From NCBI RefSeq assembly GCF_022539505.1, contig NC_061512.1, forward strand, positions 255,146,510 to 255,210,509: a DNA stretch of 64,000 bases, in the 5' to 3' direction. The notes beneath the pieces were generated by a model. The model was given only the letters and a program-made list of their open reading frames with translations, did not search any database and was not told where the DNA came from. The DNA comes from Lolium rigidum (taxonomy: Eukaryota; Streptophyta; Magnoliopsida; Poales; Poaceae). The position numbers were made by a program, and so were the translations under genes. Positions 32,723 to 44,333 of the stretch are shown here, piece after piece (positions within the stretch are counted from its first letter, which is position 1; each line of letters starts with the position of its first letter).

Positions 32723-34603
32723 TCACTCGAAGGCCCACGCATTCTCCTTGCGCACTTCCTCCTCTTCCTCTGGGGTGAAGTCGTTCTTGATGTTGAAGGT
32801 CGCGCGGATCTCCTCTGGGGTCTTGCCCTTGATCATGTCAGCCACCGTCTGGCAGGTCAGGTCCAGCAGCCCCTTGATGTTCAGGTAGTTTGCAGCCTGC
32901 CCAGGGACATACAAGCATACGGATAAGGTACATACACGAGCCACGAAACAGATTAAACATATAATAAACTGGAGCATCAACCAATAGACTATAGCATCAT
33001 CCACTTGTTCGGGCCCAAGTTCATACTTGAACAAGAGCATGACATTATTATCAACAAAAATAGTAATATCTTCAGGTTGAGTTGACCTTTTCGGTACTGA
33101 ACAACTGCCAATATTATATTATAGCTTAGACTGAGGATAATGTTTCAGTGCAGAGAATTATACACCAGCAAGATGCCCACAGCAACTATATAAAACAATA
33201 TAGCCTACCAGCTAGGAGCAGAAGCATGGCATACTATATTGTGTGCAAAAGCAAAGCAAAGACCAAGACAAAGCGAAGCAATAGTACAAGCAAAGCAATG
33301 AATAATAATATCCACATCAAAAGCTACCACAGAGCAACAAATAAATATCAGGTTTCTTGCTCCCTTATGGGAGACATAATTAATAGTTGAACACAAACAG
33401 ATAATCTACAACAACCTTCTTATCTGAGCATGCAACACTAAACCCCCACAAGCCACTACTGTACAAAGTAGTGGCTAAACATACCATATCTTACTGGCTT
33501 GCTGACTGTTTCAACAGGCTTCTACACAACTAACAATAACAAAGCAAGTCAAATTTTATTGGATTAATGTTCCCAAGGGAAACAAATGTGCTTCAAATTA
33601 AAACAGGAAACACAAGCTATGCAAGAAGCCTCTGCAAAGAACTCCACAGAAGAAATAAAGTGAGTGCTCAGAACTAAAACAGGAAAAAAAAATCAGGTAT
33701 GTAAGAAGCTTGGATACGCTCTAAACAAAACATGAAACAGCAATCAGCTCTGTAAGAAGCTTGGTGACAAACAAATGTCAGAGCCAGCAACTACATATAG
33801 TTTCCCAAGCAGACCCCTTTTCATTACAAACTGATACTGCTAAGATGCACGTTACTGTAGAGCAATTGCATCAACCTATCAGAACAAATTTGCTACTCCT
33901 AGAAATGCAGTTTCAATGGGACTTCTTTATGCTACAGAACTGAACAAAGAAACCTGTCACTAGACACTTCCATTAATATCATCCAGTCGCCCATCAGATG
34001 ACAGGTGATCCATCATAATGATAAGAGAGTTCAATTAAGCAGTTTGGGTCATGTAATAAGTATGTACATGACACAAATAACCCAGAACGAACATAAAAAT
34101 GGTCACTTTCTGAATAAAAATGGTTACTTCCCCCAAACAACGCCACAAGACCCTAGATCCCAAAATGAAACCCTAGTTTTCAGAAAACGGGCAACGAATC
34201 TGGGCAATCGCCGTTCAAAACCACAGAGCACAACCGGATCTGGGCAATCGCGTACTGGGAGGGAGTGGTTGGAGGAGAGGCTCACCAGGATGAGGTCGAA
34301 GAGGGTGGCCTGGTCGACCTTGACGAAGTCCTCGTCGAAGGTCTTGAGCTCGGTGCCGGCGGCGTTGGTGCTCATGTCGCCGTCGGGGGCGAGGGCGGCG
34401 CGCGTCTGGACGTGCTTCCTGCAGTACTCGATGACCTTGGAGAGGATCTTGGCGCTGACGTTGGGGAGCGGGATGACGCCGTCGCACTCGTCCTCGATCA
34501 TGTGCTTGATGGTCTGCGACTCCAGCACCAGCACCTCCTCCACCTCGAACTCCTCGCCGTCGGAGCTCCGCAGGGTGCGCTTCCTCTCCGCCGCGTCCGC
34601 CAT
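32723..34603 (-). CDS. SKP1: SKP1-like SCF ubiquitin ligase subunit
   Basis: Two exons: 34603-34286 (106 codons) and 32896-32723 (57 codons plus stop), 163 aa, with a 1,389-bp GT-AG intron. The N-terminal BTB/POZ-like Skp1 fold reads [36 protein letters not shown] and [10 protein letters not shown] short acidic/Thr loop follows, then [18 protein letters not shown]. The F-box-binding C-terminus [54 protein letters not shown] is nearly canonical. The intron lies between DLIL and AANYL, the conserved position in plant SKP1 genes. It links cullin-1 to F-box proteins in nucleus and cytosol. Grass genomes hold many SKP1-like paralogues, so the exact member is not determined. Confidence 0.93.
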
Positions 34604-35141
34604 TGCTTTGTGGGGCTGGTGGGGAGGCGGGAAACCCTAGGTGGGGAGAAGAGTGGAGAAACCCTAGGCGAGCTGAGCGCAGCGGCGGTGTTGTGGAGAC
34701 GGGAGAGGAGGACAAGGGGCGGCTTTTATCAGTCCACTGATAAGAGCATCTCCAACCAAGCTCCCAGTCTATCCGTGGGCTGTCTGTTTGGGCCTCCCCA
34801 GTCCCCACATAGAAAATTTGTCGGCCTGGTCTTCTTTTGTTTACTAGTACAACCCTCTGGTCTTTTTTAATTAATTCAGATTTAGTTTTAATTTTGTATT
34901 AAATTTGAGTCAATTAAAAAGAATCAGAGGAGGTACTTCTCTCCGTATTTAATCTGTATTTTATAAAAAATAAGATAAAGTGATGTTGCATTTGCTAGTA
35001 CGGCTTAGATATATGAGCAACCAATTCAATCAACATTAAAAATAATAATTGTTTAGTAAAGAGAGCAAAACCATCTCGTTTAAGTGTTATTGTCAACTAC
35101 AAGCTAGTGGAATGTAGACTAGCGGTCTAGAATTCAAACTA

Positions 35142-35263
35142 CTCCCCCCCGTTCCACGAAATATGTCGGGTTGTCTAAATTCAGATGCATCCATACACTA
35201 AATAGTAGACAAACACATCTAAATTTTAACAAATATCAGATATGTTTCATGGGGCGAAGGGAG
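35142..35263. mobile_element. Stowaway-type MITE
   Basis: 122 bp with ends CTCCCCCCCGTTCC and GGGGCGAAGGGAG, flanked by TA on both sides (35140-35141 and 35264-35265). The ends and the AAATATGTC/ATATGTTTCATGG subterminal sequence are those of grass Stowaway (Tc1/mariner) MITEs. Confidence 0.88.
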
Positions 35264-35843
35264 TATTTTAGAATGGATGGGATACTTACAATCAGGTTGG
35301 GATGACGCCGGACTTCTCTTATAATCTCTACATCGGGTTTTTGCTTAGTTAGAGCAAAGAGAATGAAGAAAAAAGAAGTTGTTTCCTCCTCCTAGCTAAG
35401 GATGATCCCTTATAAAAACTAGCATTGAAGGGCGCGGCGGCACGCCGCACCGACTCTGTAATACGATGGTAGTAATAATTTTAAGGCAACATCTTAATTG
35501 ATAAATACTTTCTTTTTTAATAATGCATTTTAAGATGGTTGACAATGAAATCTGATACATCATACACTAAAATTATGTGCATAAAAATTTAACCTGAAGG
35601 AAGGAACAATTAAATGGGATACACTGATAGCGGGAGGCATTGAGAAAAACGGTGAACACGTACACTACAATAGTAGACTTGCTACTTTTGATAATACACA
35701 TTAGACAATGTTCTAGCTCTATGCACAAACTCTATTTTAGCCACTCTCGTCCTTTTTGTCGAATGACATACTCTGTATCTATAATCACGGTGTCACACGT
35801 GTAAAGTCGATCCATTTCCAAAGAAGATACGATGTCAGCCTGG

Positions 35844-35905
35844 CAGGCTTGTCATTCTAGGCGAGAATCTAGTCCTGACAGGCTTGTTATTCTAGGCGAG
35901 AATCT
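35844..35905. repeat. 35-bp tandem repeat, two copies
   Basis: CAGGCTTGTCATTCTAGGCG followed by AGAATCT at 35844-35870, repeated at 35879-35905 with one change. Confidence 0.85.
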
Positions 35906-36180
35906 TGTCAAGGAGTGATCTGTTGGTGGTATGGACTTGGCAATGATGCTCTTCTCGAGCTTAATCTATGGGTCGAGGAGTGATATGTTGTTGGCATCCA
36001 ATGTACGCCGTGAGATAAAAAAAAGACACATCCCTCAAGACAACTAACAACTTATGGATCTGTTTCGACTTGACCCAAAGCTGGTCTTACCAAAAAAAAA
36101 ATGGCATGCCATGAAATCTAGTTTCTATTTGGTTGAAGGCCAAATTAGTTTTGGCTGGCCCCCCAGCTCTCCCTCAGTTC

Positions 36181-36241
36181 AAGTGTATCTTTTTGGCCAA
36201 TTCGTGGACGGTTGAAGTGTATCTTTTTGGCCAATTCGTGG
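36181..36241. repeat. 34-bp tandem repeat, two copies
   Basis: AAGTGTATCTTTTTGGCCAA followed by TTCGTGG at 36181-36207, repeated exactly at 36215-36241. Confidence 0.9.
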
Positions 36242-36852
36242 GTGAGGCCCGAGCGGCCAATTCCGCCACCAAATAATTGGTAGTGCCAACAGTTGGCAGG
36301 GCAGATAAAGATAACTCTGAAGATGTACAAAACTAAACCTTAGGTGCCATGTTGATATGGACTCGGAAATCATTTGCACAGGAAGTACCTAACTGGGTTA
36401 ACAGTAAACATAATGATGCACTGTCCAATCATAAAAAACCATGACTATTAAACTAACCTCCCAAAGTGCTAGAGATCTGATAAGATCAATGCAGAACATG
36501 ACTATTGATGAAATGAACATGTGAAACTCCTGATTTGGTCCTTTGTGAACTGCAATGTAATGAACAAATTAATAAAAGAAAATGTACTTCAGATTCAATT
36601 TGGGGAATTAATGGTTGAAAGGGGATTAAGATTTGTGTGCCTTCTCCGTGGATAAAAGATGTAAAAGAAAGGGGATTCAGAGACGACCAGAGGAACATGG
36701 TGGCCGTGAAATTAATCGACGGTGGAAGCAGCCTGCAAACAATTATGGACAAAGACAGGAAATAACATAATAAATTAGAGATAAAATTGAGGAACAGGTA
36801 CTCTGTTAAGCTACCAGAAACGGAACATTTCGGAGCAGAACTTTCCTAAGAT

Positions 36853-39800
36853 TTACTCCCTGACACCATCTTTATCTAATGAGTGGTGAAATGGTACAAC
36901 AGTCAATGTGTCTTTCACGCTATGAGTGTCCCAAATTGAATGAAGAAAGGATTTGGTGCTTTCATCATGTAGAAATGCATGGGCAGACTTCAAAATCTGT
37001 AGGAGTAAGAGGAAGTTAGGAATTGAGAAATATACAAAGCAATTAAGTTGTTGTAATAGGCTCTTCCTATAACCAATGGAAACTAATCATGGCTTGATAA
37101 ATGGAGAGAACAACACAATTGTACCAGTACTTACTCATCCTTGCCTAGGGTTGATTTCAGTTGTATCCTTCTACAAAAAGCTCTCTCAAATACGCTGTTA
37201 CCAAAACATACATTAAAAAAGGCTATGCTATCACATATATTAAAAGGCTACGAAGCTCTACTAAGCTCTACTCACAGATCATGTTGCATGCCAGCATTGA
37301 AGTAGATATTGGCAATCTTCTGTTGGGGTCTCAAATCCTGAAGCACATGTACATGTATGAGCAATATCTGCATGGAAAATATTGAGGTTGATATTTACAT
37401 GGAACTGAACTACATACCCAGAAAAATTATTTGAGATGATCCACGGGTTTGTTAGCTCGAATGATTTACCTGATTTTTCATCTGTCATAATGACTTTGCA
37501 TAGGGATGATTAATGCCAGTTAAAATCAAATATTTTCCTCTTGAATTATCTCTTGCTGCAAATTCAGAGGTAAAAAATATATTGCATAGGAATTTTGGTG
37601 ATTGCATCTCTTAATAGGGATGATTAATGACTTTTATTGCAGCGATATGTACTGCTATGACTTTTGGTGATCCCATCTCTTATTTGAGAAGTCCTCCATA
37701 GAAATGATTAATTCACTCCGTTGCACGATTTCTAATGTAGCTAAAAATATATACTAATTAGCAGTTCTAGTGACAAGTATAAGAACAAGAATATGGTCTT
37801 GCCACTGGAACAATTCATTATCAGTTCTAGCTTTGGTGCTTGGACAATTCAACCTACAGGCACGGCATCTCCTCACATGAAAATGTATTTTCTAGAGCAA
37901 GGCAGATTCATGTCAACAACTATGACCTGTTCTGGAAGAGGTTTCCTACAGATGCAAAGAAAAACATGCGCACATGCTTTGCTAGTTTGATATAACTTTT
38001 ATTACTGGTTCTTTCTTGAGATTTTGCCAAAATAAAAAGCCCGATGCACAGAAAAATACATCTACTGCATGAAATATGAATGTACAACATGTAGGGGCAA
38101 ATCAGAACTGAACGGAAGCTACTAAATAGTTCAGTTCCGGAAAAGAACATTTGGACATATCATTAATTGTTTCCTTGTTTGAATAAAGAAAACTCAATTG
38201 CAGTGATGTGTAGTGCAGCTGGAACAGAGAGAAGTACCATAAAGGCCAGAAACTTTCATAGTCACAGCTCACCAAGATTATGCTGAACCTATTTATAGTG
38301 GCATGTAGGAAAACATAGGAAGTTTCAATTAATTAAGATAAAGCAAGTATATGCAATGCTTATTCCATGAATGACATTGTATATCAATACATCTGGATTG
38401 TCAATGTAGAGCAATACAATCGAAATGCCTGACTATTTTATATGAGATAATGAATACCAAGTAGTTACCATTTTCTTCATGTCATATCTACCAATAAAAC
38501 TGACACCTGAATTCCTTTGTGGTCCAAGCCAGAAAGCTTCAGTTCCAATGAGAGGTTCTTCGTGACACTCTGAAATGCACAGGGGTATAATATGCACGCT
38601 TATGATCTAAGTCTCAAAATGACCAAACAGAAATAGATTTATCCTATATACTACAATATCTCAGTTTCTTTTCAAAGTTTAAACTCTTCAGTTGCATATA
38701 AATTGAGTACAATGTGAGAAAAACGGTCTTACCTATATAATTGTCTAATCATCCAGACTATTCAACAAACTATTCGGAAAAAACTTATCCATTTAGTGCC
38801 TAGCTAAATACTGGATGATAGTTCCATGGTTAGTGTGCAAATTGTAGGTTGCATCTGGTTTGAAAAACATTTTTTGAATTCTTCTTGATATGAATATCGA
38901 GCTTCTTTGGACAGGTAAATTTCGACCAGACTGAACAAAGCTGAGACCATTGCAGAGCACCAACTTAATACAAAAGGCCTGTCAGCTCCACGGACGTAAT
39001 CCTGATCTGTAGCATGTCGTCCTACTTAACAGAAAGGGTATATGTAACTAACACCTGCAAGCGAAATCATGCTTGTTGTCATCAAACACTTGAGATAGGC
39101 ACATGTACAGGCAGGAAAAATAAGTAATAATATGATCAAACCAGGAATGGAATTGGTATATCTAAAGCTAGATTTTACCAGTCCCAATGAACATAACAAA
39201 TTTCTTGAGGAAAAAGCTTAATTGTTCTGCTTGTTCTAGAGTGACTAATCGTCATTAAGATCATCCAAGGAAATTGCAGCTAAATTAAACTAAAAAACCA
39301 ATAAGTATCTTACAGTTGAGCTATGCTTCAGCTGTAGCAGACCAGCTGCAGGTCACAATGCAACCATATCGATGTATAAAATCAGTTGTTTGCACTTCTT
39401 CAAGGCAAGTTTATCCTATGAATGACTATTCAGAAACTCTAAGCAATAATCAGAGGCATCTGAAGCAGCAAGTATATATCAAAAGCACCCTAGAACTGTT
39501 AACTAATGAAACCATTCTAACTCGTCCATATATTATAGCAACATTCATATATGCGATAATTCGGAACACCCCGGTAAAATTAGAACACAAATCGTCCATA
39601 AAATGTGTTTTCGGTATATGAATTCATATACACTTGAAGCTAGATTACACAAATGCATGGGGATGCTTTACCTTTCAGACTTCAGGAGCCGGGGAGCAAG
39701 CTCTTCTATTTTCTTCGTTAGTGCAGCAAACACGCATGACAAATAACAAATCCAATGTCACAAATATTTGCACACATGTAAATACATAGTGCCAAGGCTT

Positions 39801-40190
39801 GTGCTTTTCACAAATTTTGTCAAATGCAAACGTGGCAACAATAAACAACTTGGAAATCATGAAATGCATTCCGTCAAACAGGTTGTGGACAAACGGCCTG
39901 CTCACCACTTACCAACACGCAATTGCTTGAACATATGCCCTTCTTATCCACGGCTGGAGGAAATTGCAAGCTCTTCTGGTCGGCCGCCCGGCCAGAGTAG
40001 CAGAGGGCACTGCGCCGTTGCCTACGACAGCCATCTTTTGCTTGGCGGGCTAGACGAACACCGTCAACAGGTGCAAGGATAGGCAAACAAAACAGAAAAA
40101 ATAAGAACCCATACAAACAAAAAAATCGAAAAATCGGAGTTACCAATGACAATATGGAAGAGCTGGAGTTTGTGCATCTTACCTGAGTCC
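36853..40190 (-). other. Candidate multi-exon gene or relic, product not recognised
   Basis: Several minus-strand segments have good acceptor and donor sites and coding-like translations. 39705-39672: ELAPRLLKSE, donor AAG/GTAAAG. 38569-38469: acceptor TTTCAG, donor ATG/GTAACT. 37337-37276: DLRPQQKIANIYFNAGMQHD. 37194-37135: VFERAFCRRIQLKSTLGKDE, donor GA/GTAAGT. The final segment is 36996-36853: ILKSAHAFLHDESTKSF through HHSLDKDGVRE and a stop. The segments at 37337 and 37194 join in frame. The last one is one base out of frame, so this is either a decayed gene, a sequence error, or wrong splicing on my part. The 5' part may lie in the GC-rich block near 40190-40750. I cannot name a family. 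Confidence 0.35.
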
Positions 40191-41100
40191 AGGTTTGGGG
40201 CAACGACCCACCCCACGTACTTGAAGCGTGCATCAGCTGGCGAGGCTTGAGCTGCAGCTTGGCGCCTCATCTTCACGGTGGTGCCGTGGCGAGGGCCACC
40301 TCTATCCTGGCGCTCCTCCCGACACCAGCGGTGCCTGGCGGCGCTCTTACACACCAACTGCTCTGCCGGCACACTCGCCCCCGCCTCCCTCCTCCTCCCG
40401 CTTTTGGTCCTTAACCAACTACCCTCGAGAAAAGGGGCTTCAACAGGGAGGACCTCAGCCAGGGGGGCAGCTGCGGCAAGGGAAAGATAGGAGGGGCGTT
40501 GGCCTTGGGAAGGGTAAAGGATCAGGAACGCCGCCATTAGGGAGGCCACTCGCAGAGAAGGAATCGCTCCCACCGGCGCTCGCCACCTGCTCGCGTCGAT
40601 GAGACGTCGCCAGCACACTCTCCATCCCAGCTGCAAGCGTGGCGCTCGTCTCCTCGGGAAACGCCATTGTTGCCGTGCGGGCTTCGACAGTGGCGAAGCC
40701 ATCCAGCCTTGGAAACTGGCAGATCGGCTCGTGGGGAACCCCGTTCATGCGTCATCGCCGGACGGACGGGCCTCCCTCGTCGTGGCCGCTGCTGCCTATG
40801 AGAGAAGGGAAGGTGAGGCCCGCACGAGAGGGAGAGGAGGTGAAGCAGGGAGAGGCCAGGAGGCTGTTCTTACCGAGCGCGAGGGAAGTGCCCCCTCCCA
40901 CCGCAGCCACGCTTCGGCGAGGCGGCGCCGCCTGCCGAGTTCAGCTGGAAAGATCGTTGCCGCCGGTATTTATTGCAGACTCGCAGCCCACCTCAAATGC
41001 CGGCACATCAGAATGGGCAGAGAGGAGAGCCGACAAAGATGGGGAGGGATCACGAATTCACGATGTGATGTCTGGATGGACTCGGCTGCCGCGGGGTGAT
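40191..41100. other. GC-rich block, possible first exon/promoter region
   Basis: GC content rises sharply against AT-rich flanks, and overlapping ORFs are open on both strands (for example minus 40702-40064 and plus 40599-41133). None contains a recognisable domain. It fits a CpG-rich 5' region, possibly of the minus-strand candidate gene to its left. Confidence 0.35.
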
Positions 41101-41963
41101 TGTTTAGGAAAAATTTTACGGCAGGGGAAATAATGGGTGGAGAGAGACTTGGTAAGTGAAAGACTCTCGATGCAATTATTAAGAAACCAATGCAAACCAT
41201 CGCAGCAATATACGTATGAGATTACTGTTAAACCTAAGCGGTGGAGCTGCTCGATTGTTCGAGTCGGATCGGCATAGAACACCGCTTTGACTGACGAACA
41301 TGTACTGTCAGAGGTATCACATCAAAGGTCCCACCAGAGAATGCAGCTACACCCGCACCAGCAACTCACCAAAGAACACACACCAGTCTGCTACCAAAAT
41401 GCTGCAGGTCCCCAATTGTACACAGAAAAGAATAAGTAGGAACCAGAATAGCCAAAGCACATACATGTCTCAAAATTCTGTCAAAAATTGAAGCTGTTCA
41501 GCTTTAATATAGTAGTTATTAGAGGAGGCTATTTTCTCCGGTGTACCATGTGTCTTCTCTTATCAACCTAATTTCTTACTAAAATTAATTGATTTTCATA
41601 ACCATTCACAACGAAGATACATGAGCGTGAGTTGATCCACTCGTATGTCTTGAACACCATGGTGGAAGTGAAGCCGTACATCAAATAAGTGCTAACCATT
41701 TAGTTATTCGCAAATATTCACTCGTATGTTCGTGGCTAACTCTTCCTCCGTTCATTGTTATAAACATTGGAGGCATATCCACAGGGATCCTACCCCGAAA
41801 GAACCCAAGGATATTTTCGATAAGGGCGACGGTCACGGTTTTAGTAGCTGGTTCTGTGGTTTGGTACTATCCTATCCAAATTTTCTTGCACTATCGACAT
41901 TTGTCGATAATTTCTCGTTCTAAACTTCTCATGCTAAACTTGTAGGCAAGAACTAACAAAGAC
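41101..41963. other. AT-rich intergenic and CACTA-flank sequence
   Basis: No gene seen to about 41700. From 41726 the sequence seems to belong to the transposon ORF that follows, but the reading is interrupted. Confidence 0.5.
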
Positions 41964-42773
41964 ATGAATCCCTTGCTAAGAAAAATTGCTAGGGGTTTTA
42001 ACCATTTCGTCGACTCGTTCAATTCTTATGACGTGAACGGGTATCGCTTCCAGACCCATGAATACACAACAAGCCGTACCAACAAGAAGACAATAAATAG
42101 TGGGGTGGTATGTCAAGGTGATGATGGACTCCATTACTATGGAAGAGTCGAGGGTATATACGAGCTGAATTACGGGTTTGACAAAGGGCTAAATCTCGTC
42201 GTATTCAAATGCCATTGGTTCGACCCACGTCGGGTGAGACGAGATTCTGAAATTGTATTGGTTGAAGTTGAAAGAAGCTTTGTTTATAAGGGAGATGACA
42301 TGTACATTTTGGCTACCCAGGCCTTCCAAGTATTCTATCTCCCGTACGCGTGCAAAAACCCGACAAAACGTCTACAGGGATGGAAAGTAGTGATGACGAT
42401 ACCTTCACGCAATAGGACACCCCCGCCAAACAAGGACGATTACCGCCGTGTAGACCCCTCAACAAAGAATGTCGAGTTTTATCAAGAAGAAGGGCTCCCC
42501 GGTCATTTCACTATCGACTTATCGGCCGTTGATGACATGGTCGTAGACGATGAACAAGAAGAAGATGCAGGCATGGAGGAAGACAATGCAGAATATGAAG
42601 CTGAGGATGTTTGTGACAATGAGGACCTGAGTTTGCTCGAGGCGTTCAAAGCAGGCCTTGACCTAGATCCGAATGGACCACCTCCAGGTTTCATCGATTA
42701 TTATTGGTTCGCCGAGCCTGATGACGATGACGAAACATGTGGTCCAATTACGGATGTTGACATAGGCTACTGA
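41964..42773 (+). CDS. CACTA (En/Spm) transposon-associated DUF4216 protein
   Basis: 269 codons, uninterrupted. The N-terminal part has the DUF4216 signature: SYDVNGYRFQTHEY, NSGVVCQGDDG, YYGRVEGIYELNYG, VVFKCHWFDPRRVRRD, QAFQVFYLPYACKNP and WKVVMTIPSRNR. The C-terminal third is strongly acidic. DUF4216 domains form the C-terminal part of the TNP2-type proteins of plant CACTA elements. Here the transposase_21 domain that normally precedes it is absent and no CACTA terminus is seen, so this is a fragment. The intact frame is notable for such a remnant. ATG chosen as first in frame; the original exon probably continued upstream. Confidence 0.75.
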   Translation: MNPLLRKIARGFNHFVDSFNSYDVNGYRFQTHEYTTSRTNKKTINSGVVCQGDDGLHYYGRVEGIYELNYGFDKGLNLVVFKCHWFDPRRVRRDSEIVLVEVERSFVYKGDDMYILATQAFQVFYLPYACKNPTKRLQGWKVVMTIPSRNRTPPPNKDDYRRVDPSTKNVEFYQEEGLPGHFTIDLSAVDDMVVDDEQEEDAGMEEDNAEYEAEDVCDNEDLSLLEAFKAGLDLDPNGPPPGFIDYYWFAEPDDDDETCGPITDVDIGY

Positions 42774-42785
42774 TCTATGTAGTTG

Positions 42786-42875
42786 TAATTGTGAGGCTAG
42801 CCTATTTGTAATGACTCTGTGTAATAGTTGCATTTGTGTAATTGTGAGGCTAGCCTATCTGTAATATCTCTATGT
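42786..42875. repeat. 53-bp tandem repeat after the DUF4216 ORF
   Basis: TAATTGTGAGGCTAGCCTAT at 42786-42805 recurs at 42839-42858, with similar downstream sequence; two copies. Confidence 0.85.
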
Positions 42876-42878
42876 GCA

Positions 42879-43437
42879 ACACAGCTGGCAGATGCGCGGT
42901 GGGCGGCCGTCCCCCGAGGAGCTCGATGATGGATGGGGAGCGGGTCTGGGTGTAACAGGAGGCGCGGGCGACTTGCCCGAACCATATGGAGGCGACTTTC
43001 CCTTGTATGCTGCATTCGCCGAAGGATCGCCACGGCTAGCTAAGGAACAACAGGCCTCGACACGCTGCGCAGTGAGGAGGAGGCTAATAGAGGGCATGCG
43101 CTGACATCGGTGTGGAGTGCTTGTTGGCCACCTCGACCAAGCCATTGTACTCCTCGTCGAGACCATTGAGGAGGTAAGAGGTGATCTCGCCGTCGGTGAG
43201 TGGCTGGCCCATGGAGGCGAGGGTATCTGCAAGAGAGCGGACGTGGTTGTAGTAGGCCGTGGCGGACATGTTGAGCTTATCACACTCGCCAAGTTGACAG
43301 TGGAGAGCGCTGGAACGCGCCTGAGACTAGGCCAAAAAACTCGACTCCATGATAGTCCATGCCTCGCAAGAGGTTTTGGCGTAGACGATCATTCCGGCAA
43401 CCTCCAGAGTGAGTGACCATGGATGGCGGGGAGGTTA
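42879..43437 (-). pseudogene. Copia gag, C-terminal part (left of element D)
   Basis: The minus-strand reading has ARSSALHCQLGECDKL (frame-broken near 43300), then MSATAYYNHVRSLADTLASM, GQPLTDGEITSYLLNGLDEE and a start of the zinc knuckle (RICQLC near 42885). This is the UBN2/retrotran_gag_2 domain of Ty1/Copia elements. It is truncated at about 42879, one cysteine pair into the knuckle. Element D interrupts it at 43437; it continues at 59222-59770. Confidence 0.8.
43433..43437. repeat. Target duplication of element D (left)
   Basis: GGTTA; the second copy is at 59222-59226. Confidence 0.9.
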
Positions 43438-44325
43438 TGTAATATCCCAGGTTTAGAGGCAATAAAATGAGAGAACACCAAAGTGTGCATTGCATTCATG
43501 CATAGAAAATCCGGGGAATTTTCGCGCTTTCAAATAAAACTTACCACGATGAATCGAAGTTTCACTTGACTTGCTGGAATTGAAGTAGATCATCAAGTCA
43601 AGCGCTATAAACTTCACTTGTGATCTTTGTTAAAACCTTGTTTTGGGTAGAGATGATTTGATCTATGGATTAGATCAAATGGAATTATATTTACAACAAC
43701 ACATTCTTTAAGAATCAAACCCTAACTTATTAACACTTAAAAGTTAGCAACTACCTTCGTGTGTAAATTAATTCACTTCTAAACTTATTACCAAATAAGG
43801 TAAACCACAGGGTCTAAAGTGCATAAAAACCACACATTCTTATTTAAATCATAACTTATTAAGTATATGGAATATCATAAAACTAAATCCATTTACATTA
43901 CGATTTATAGTTCAAACTATTTGAATCAAACTGGCTATGAGTATTTTGAAACTCATATGATCATGCCTTGGTGAAATCAAACACCAACTATCCAAATTTG
44001 AGGAATAACCTTCAACCTTGATCTTTTGATCAGTATTATAATATAAATCCAATCCAATATGAGATAGTGACTCATCCACAATAATAAAACCATCCACAAG
44101 ATATTTAGTAACAAATGCCACTTGGCTATCCAAAAATAAATCATATGAGAGGATAATGATCTTGCCACATAGGGTGAAAATATCTACATGACTTGCTTTC
44201 CAAGCTATGCCACCTCATGCTCAAAGGATTGTTATGGATGAGGGCATGACACCCAAGCACCTTACTCATCAAACCAACACAAGAGTCACCACCTATGTGT
44301 CATGATACTAGAGCTTGCCCAAGCC

Positions 44326-44333
44326 TATAAATA
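44326..44333 (+). promoter_or_regulatory. TATA-type box in the element D LTR
   Basis: TATAAATA in the context CCTATAAATAGAGCC, the copy in the 3' LTR being 53655-53662. It is a plausible core promoter 0.9 kb into the LTR. Confidence 0.5.

Larger units (their letters stand above)
34604..36852. other. SKP1 upstream region and intergenic sequence
   Basis: 5' flank of SKP1, then AT-rich intergenic DNA. A TAAGAGCATCTCCAACC terminal-repeat-like end starts at about 34741 with no visible partner. A Stowaway MITE and two short tandem repeats are listed separately. No gene seen. Confidence 0.6.

Noticed and set aside
34741..34760. TAAGAGCATCTCCAACC as evidence of a complete Harbinger MITE upstream of SKP1
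   Set aside because: Only one end is present; no inverted counterpart with TAA/TTA was found in the next kilobase.
39874..40082. Kelch-like plus-strand reading (GHCAVAYDSHLLLGGLD)
   Set aside because: Only one motif-length match, no second kelch repeat nearby, and the opposite strand has a plausible exon at the same place.
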